Shown one piece after another: positions 61,371-64,000 of a DNA stretch of 64,000 bases. The stretch lies in NCBI RefSeq assembly GCF_039908635.1, contig NZ_CP150918.1, forward strand, positions 1,736,001 through 1,800,000, written 5' to 3'. The notes beneath the pieces were generated by a model, which was given only the letters and a program-made list of their open reading frames with translations, did no database searches and was not told the DNA's origin. The DNA is from Pseudomonas purpurea (GTDB lineage Bacteria; Pseudomonadota; Gammaproteobacteria; Pseudomonadales; Pseudomonadaceae). The number at the start of each line of letters is the position of its first letter. Position 1 is the stretch's first letter. Made by a program: the position numbers and the translations under genes.

Positions 61371-62435
61371 GTACTGAATTCTGGCGCGGCAAACGGGTCC
61401 TGCTCACCGGTCATACCGGTTTCAAGGGCAGTTGGTTGACGCTGTGGCTGCAAAGCCTGGGCGCCAAGGTCAGCGGTTTTTCCCTTGATCCTTCGACCGA
61501 GCCGAGCCTGTTCGAGCTGGCGCGCGTCGGCGAAGGCATCAACGACCAGCGTGGCGACTTGCGAGACCTGGGCGCGTTGCTGGAACTGATCGCCGATACC
61601 CAACCGGAGATCGTCCTGCACCTGGCCGCGCAGCCCTTGGTGCGTGAAGGTTACCGCGATCCGCTGGGCACCTATTCAAGCAACGTCATGGGCACCCTGA
61701 ATCTGCTCGAAGCGATTCGGCAGGTCGGCGGCGTGCGCGTATGCGTGCTGGTCACCACCGACAAGGTCTACGCCAATCAGGAATGGCTGTGGCCTTACCG
61801 CGAAAACGAAGCCCTGGGCGGGCATGATCCCTACAGCAGCAGCAAGGCCTGCTGCGAGCTGCTGGCGCAGTCTTACGCCGCATCGTTTTTCCCGGCAGAG
61901 CGCTACGCCGAGCATGGCCTGGCAATGGCCACGGCGCGGGCCGGCAACGTGCTGGGCGGCGGCGATTTTGCTCCCGATCGCTTGATCCCGGACGTGCTCA
62001 AGGGCCTGGTCCGCCGATGAGCCGGTGACCCTGCGCTACCCGCAAGCGGTTCGCCCGTGGCAGCACGCGCTGGAGCCGCTGGCCGGTTATCTGCAACTGG
62101 CTGCCGGCCTGTACGAGCACGGCCCCGAGTTTGCCGGTGCGTGGAACTTCGGCCCGAGCGAAGCCGACATGTGCAGCGTCGGCGAGGTGGTCGAGTTGCT
62201 TGCCAGTCGCTGGCCGCAAGCGCGTGGATTGCGCATCGAGCCGAGTGATCTGCATGAAGCAGGCCTGTTGCGCCTGGACAGCAGCCGCGCCCGTCAACTG
62301 TTGGCCTGGCAACCGCGCTGGACGTTGCAGCAGTGCCTGACCCAGACCCTGGATTGGCACCTGGCCTGGCAAAACGGCGATGACATGCGTGAAGTCACGC
62401 TGGGCCAGTTGAACCTGTACCGAGGTGCGCTGTGA
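61361..62435 (+). pseudogene. rfbG: CDP-glucose 4,6-dehydratase RfbG, frameshifted
   Basis: An extended short-chain dehydrogenase/reductase: NAD-binding GHTGFKGSWL, LVTTDKVYAN (catalytic Thr region) and the active-site YSSSK. The frame breaks at an extra G in AGGGCC (62002-62004); removing it reads DVLKAWSADEPVTLRYPQAVRPWQHALEP and continues to 62435, for 357 residues. RfbG turns CDP-glucose into CDP-4-keto-6-deoxyglucose. Start ATG 61361 overlaps the rfbF stop; GTG 61352 is an alternative closer to GGGGAGG. The protein is otherwise fully conserved, so the break is suspected to be technical. Confidence 0.92.
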
Positions 62436-62992
62436 GCGAGTTCCTGTTGAAAGCGTTGCCCCTGGAAGGTCTGTTCAGCGTGCAGCACAAGCGCTTTGAA
62501 GATCAGCGCGGGCACTTCGCCCGGCTGTTCTGCGAAGGCAGCCTGAGTGCCTTTGGCCAGCCGTTTCACATTCGTCAGATCAACCATTCCTGCACCCGCG
62601 AACGCGGCAGTGTGCGCGGTCTGCATTATCAGAATGCGGCGCAGCCGGAAGCCAAATTGATCACCTGCCTGCGCGGTGAAGTCTGGGACGTGGCAGTTGA
62701 CCTGCGCCCTGATTCCGAAACGTTCCTGCACTGGCACGCCGAACACCTGCGCGCGGGTGATGGTCGCGGCCTGCTGATCCCGGCCGGTTTTGCCCATGGC
62801 TTCCAGACGCTGACCGACGACGCCGAGTTGCTCTACCTGCACAGCGCCGACTACACGCCTGAACACGAGGGCGGCGTGTCGGTGAATGATCCACGGCTGG
62901 CGATCCGTTGGCCGTTGCCTGTCAATAATCTGTCAGCAAGGGACGCCAGCCATCCCTTGCTTGATGAACACTTCGCCGGAGTGCGTCTATGA
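62432..62992 (+). CDS. dTDP-4-dehydrorhamnose 3,5-epimerase-like protein
   Basis: A 186-residue RmlC-type cupin epimerase: FEDQRGHFARLFCEG, the catalytic His in GSVRGLHYQNAAQPEAKLI, VWDVAVDLRPDS with its Asp, and IPAGFAHGFQTLTDDAELLY. It probably acts on the CDP-4-keto-6-deoxysugar from RfbG, at C3 and/or C5. The GTG start overlaps the rfbG stop as GTGA. Confidence 0.9.
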   Translation: MSEFLLKALPLEGLFSVQHKRFEDQRGHFARLFCEGSLSAFGQPFHIRQINHSCTRERGSVRGLHYQNAAQPEAKLITCLRGEVWDVAVDLRPDSETFLHWHAEHLRAGDGRGLLIPAGFAHGFQTLTDDAELLYLHSADYTPEHEGGVSVNDPRLAIRWPLPVNNLSARDASHPLLDEHFAGVRL

Positions 62993-64000
62993 ACTGCCGT
63001 GGTTGCGGTACTCCATTGGCCTTGCCGCTGATCGACCTGGGCACCTCGCCACCGTCCAATGCCTACGTGCGTGCCGACCAACTGGAACACGCCGAACAAT
63101 GGGTGCCGTTGAAGGTCGCGGTGTGTCAGCAGTGCTGGCTGGTACAGACCGAGGATTACACCAGCGCCGACAGCCTGTTCGACGCCGAGTACGCCTATTT
63201 CAGCTCCTTCTCCAGCACCTGGCTGGCTCACGCCGAGCGTTATGTGGCCGAGATGGTCGAGCGCTTCGACCTGACCGCCGAAAGCCGCGTGGTGGAGATC
63301 GCTGCCAATGACGGTTACCTGTTGCAATACGTGGCAGGGCGCGGCATTCCTTGCCTGGGCGTCGAGCCGACGCGCAGCACCGCACAAGCAGCGCGGGAAA
63401 AAGGCCTGGACATTCGCGAGCTGTTCTTCGGACGCGAAACCGCTGCACAACTGACTGCCGAAGGCTGGGCCGCCGACCTGATGGCGGCCAACAATGTGTT
63501 GGCGCATGTGCCGGACATCAATGATTTTCTCGGCGGCTTCGCGACCTTGCTCAAGCCGACGGGCGTGGCGACCTTCGAGTTTCCGCAATTGCTGACGCTG
63601 ATGGCCGGGCAGCAATTCGACACGCTGTATCACGAGCACTATTCCTATTTGTCGCTGACGGCCGTGCAGACGTTGTGCGCGCGTAACGGCCTGGAAGTGT
63701 TCGACGTCAGCCAACTGTCGACCCACGGTGGTTCGCTGCGGGTGTTCGTGCAGCGTACCGACGGTAGTCGTCGCGACGTGCAGCCGGCGGTTGCACAGCA
63801 ATTGCAGGCCGAACTCGCCGCTGGCGTGAAAACCCCGGAGTACTACACAACCCTGGCGCCAGCCGCGGTGGGCATCAAGCACCAGTTGCTGCGCTTTCTG
63901 TTGCAGGCCAAAGCCGATGGCAAGCGCGTGGTCGGTTACGGCGCTGCCGCCAAGGGCAACACGTTGCTCAACTATGCCGGGGTCAAGCCTGACCTGCTGG
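62989..64000 (+). CDS. Sugar C-methyltransferase, class I SAM-dependent, 3' end outside window
   Basis: The frame is open from ATG 62989 (ATGA overlap with the epimerase) to the window end, 337 residues visible. The N-terminus has a zinc-binding pair (MNCRGCG and VCQQCWLVQTEDY), then the SAM fold VVEIAANDGYLLQYV, then LMAANNVLAHVPDINDFLGG, HEHYSYLSLTAV and THGGSLRVFVQR, the signature layout of NDP-sugar 3-C-methyltransferases such as TylCIII. The last visible part begins the C-terminal domain (GKRVVGYGAAAKGNTLLN). It likely adds a methyl branch to the CDP-sugar of this locus. Confidence 0.87.
   Translation, partial: MNCRGCGTPLALPLIDLGTSPPSNAYVRADQLEHAEQWVPLKVAVCQQCWLVQTEDYTSADSLFDAEYAYFSSFSSTWLAHAERYVAEMVERFDLTAESRVVEIAANDGYLLQYVAGRGIPCLGVEPTRSTAQAAREKGLDIRELFFGRETAAQLTAEGWAADLMAANNVLAHVPDINDFLGGFATLLKPTGVATFEFPQLLTLMAGQQFDTLYHEHYSYLSLTAVQTLCARNGLEVFDVSQLSTHGGSLRVFVQRTDGSRRDVQPAVAQQLQAELAAGVKTPEYYTTLAPAAVGIKHQLLRFLLQAKADGKRVVGYGAAAKGNTLLNYAGVKPDLL

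Overview
The window comes from a Pseudomonas of the P. fluorescens group. It is GC-rich, with typical Pseudomonas REP/REPIN repeats, a FimV-like gene next to plpD, a rluB/scpAB/yciO block, phhABC with phhR, and flgFGHIJKL followed by a flagellin-glycosylation-type locus. There is no rRNA, tRNA or CRISPR array.

Positions 1-20300 are mostly core chromosome: a FimV-like protein (5' end missing), the patatin autotransporter PlpD, a SelW-like protein, an EamA exporter, two AraC-type regulators, a metallophosphoesterase, an Mpo1-like protein, TrkH, a nitroreductase, a CpxR-Spy/CpxP-CpxA envelope-stress system with a CpxR-type box, YciI, YciB, a PHP phosphoesterase, YciO, condensin partners ScpA/ScpB, and RluB.

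Positions 20350-22500 hold the most unusual material. A 45-codon peptide gene with a strong ribosome binding site lies just upstream of an M29-peptidase/NicX-like enzyme, separated by a perfect hairpin, which is a RiPP-like arrangement. Next comes a ~1 kb leader region with inverted repeats, a 49-aa ORF and a 20-aa leader ORF with two Trp codons, just ahead of an AroP-type aromatic amino acid permease.

Positions 24000-41200 are an accessory island between aroP and arfB. In the minus direction it carries hcp, vgrG, an Rhs toxin with a coupled immunity gene, a stand-alone PAAR gene and several small immunity-like genes. It also holds a damaged IS5-family element, a damaged TIR-domain gene, a 157-bp MITE with a 6-bp target duplication, an IS30-like remnant and a broken phage-type integrase. 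Upstream of hcp are three identical 18-bp inverted repeats.

Positions 41271-64000 return to core genes: arfB, an MFS transporter, phenylalanine hydroxylation (phhA, phhB, phhC/tyrB, regulator phhR), the distal flagellar rod/ring/hook-junction operon flgFGHIJKL behind a likely sigma-54 promoter, then a 1192-aa multi-domain glycosyltransferase and nucleotide-sugar genes (rfbF, rfbG, an epimerase, a C-methyltransferase cut by the window end) that probably make and attach a flagellin glycan.

Six otherwise normal genes (PHP, integrase, phhB, phhR, flgI, rfbG) are each broken by exactly one extra base. In five the extra base is in a GGCC context, so a systematic sequence error is likely and these genes may be intact in the organism.
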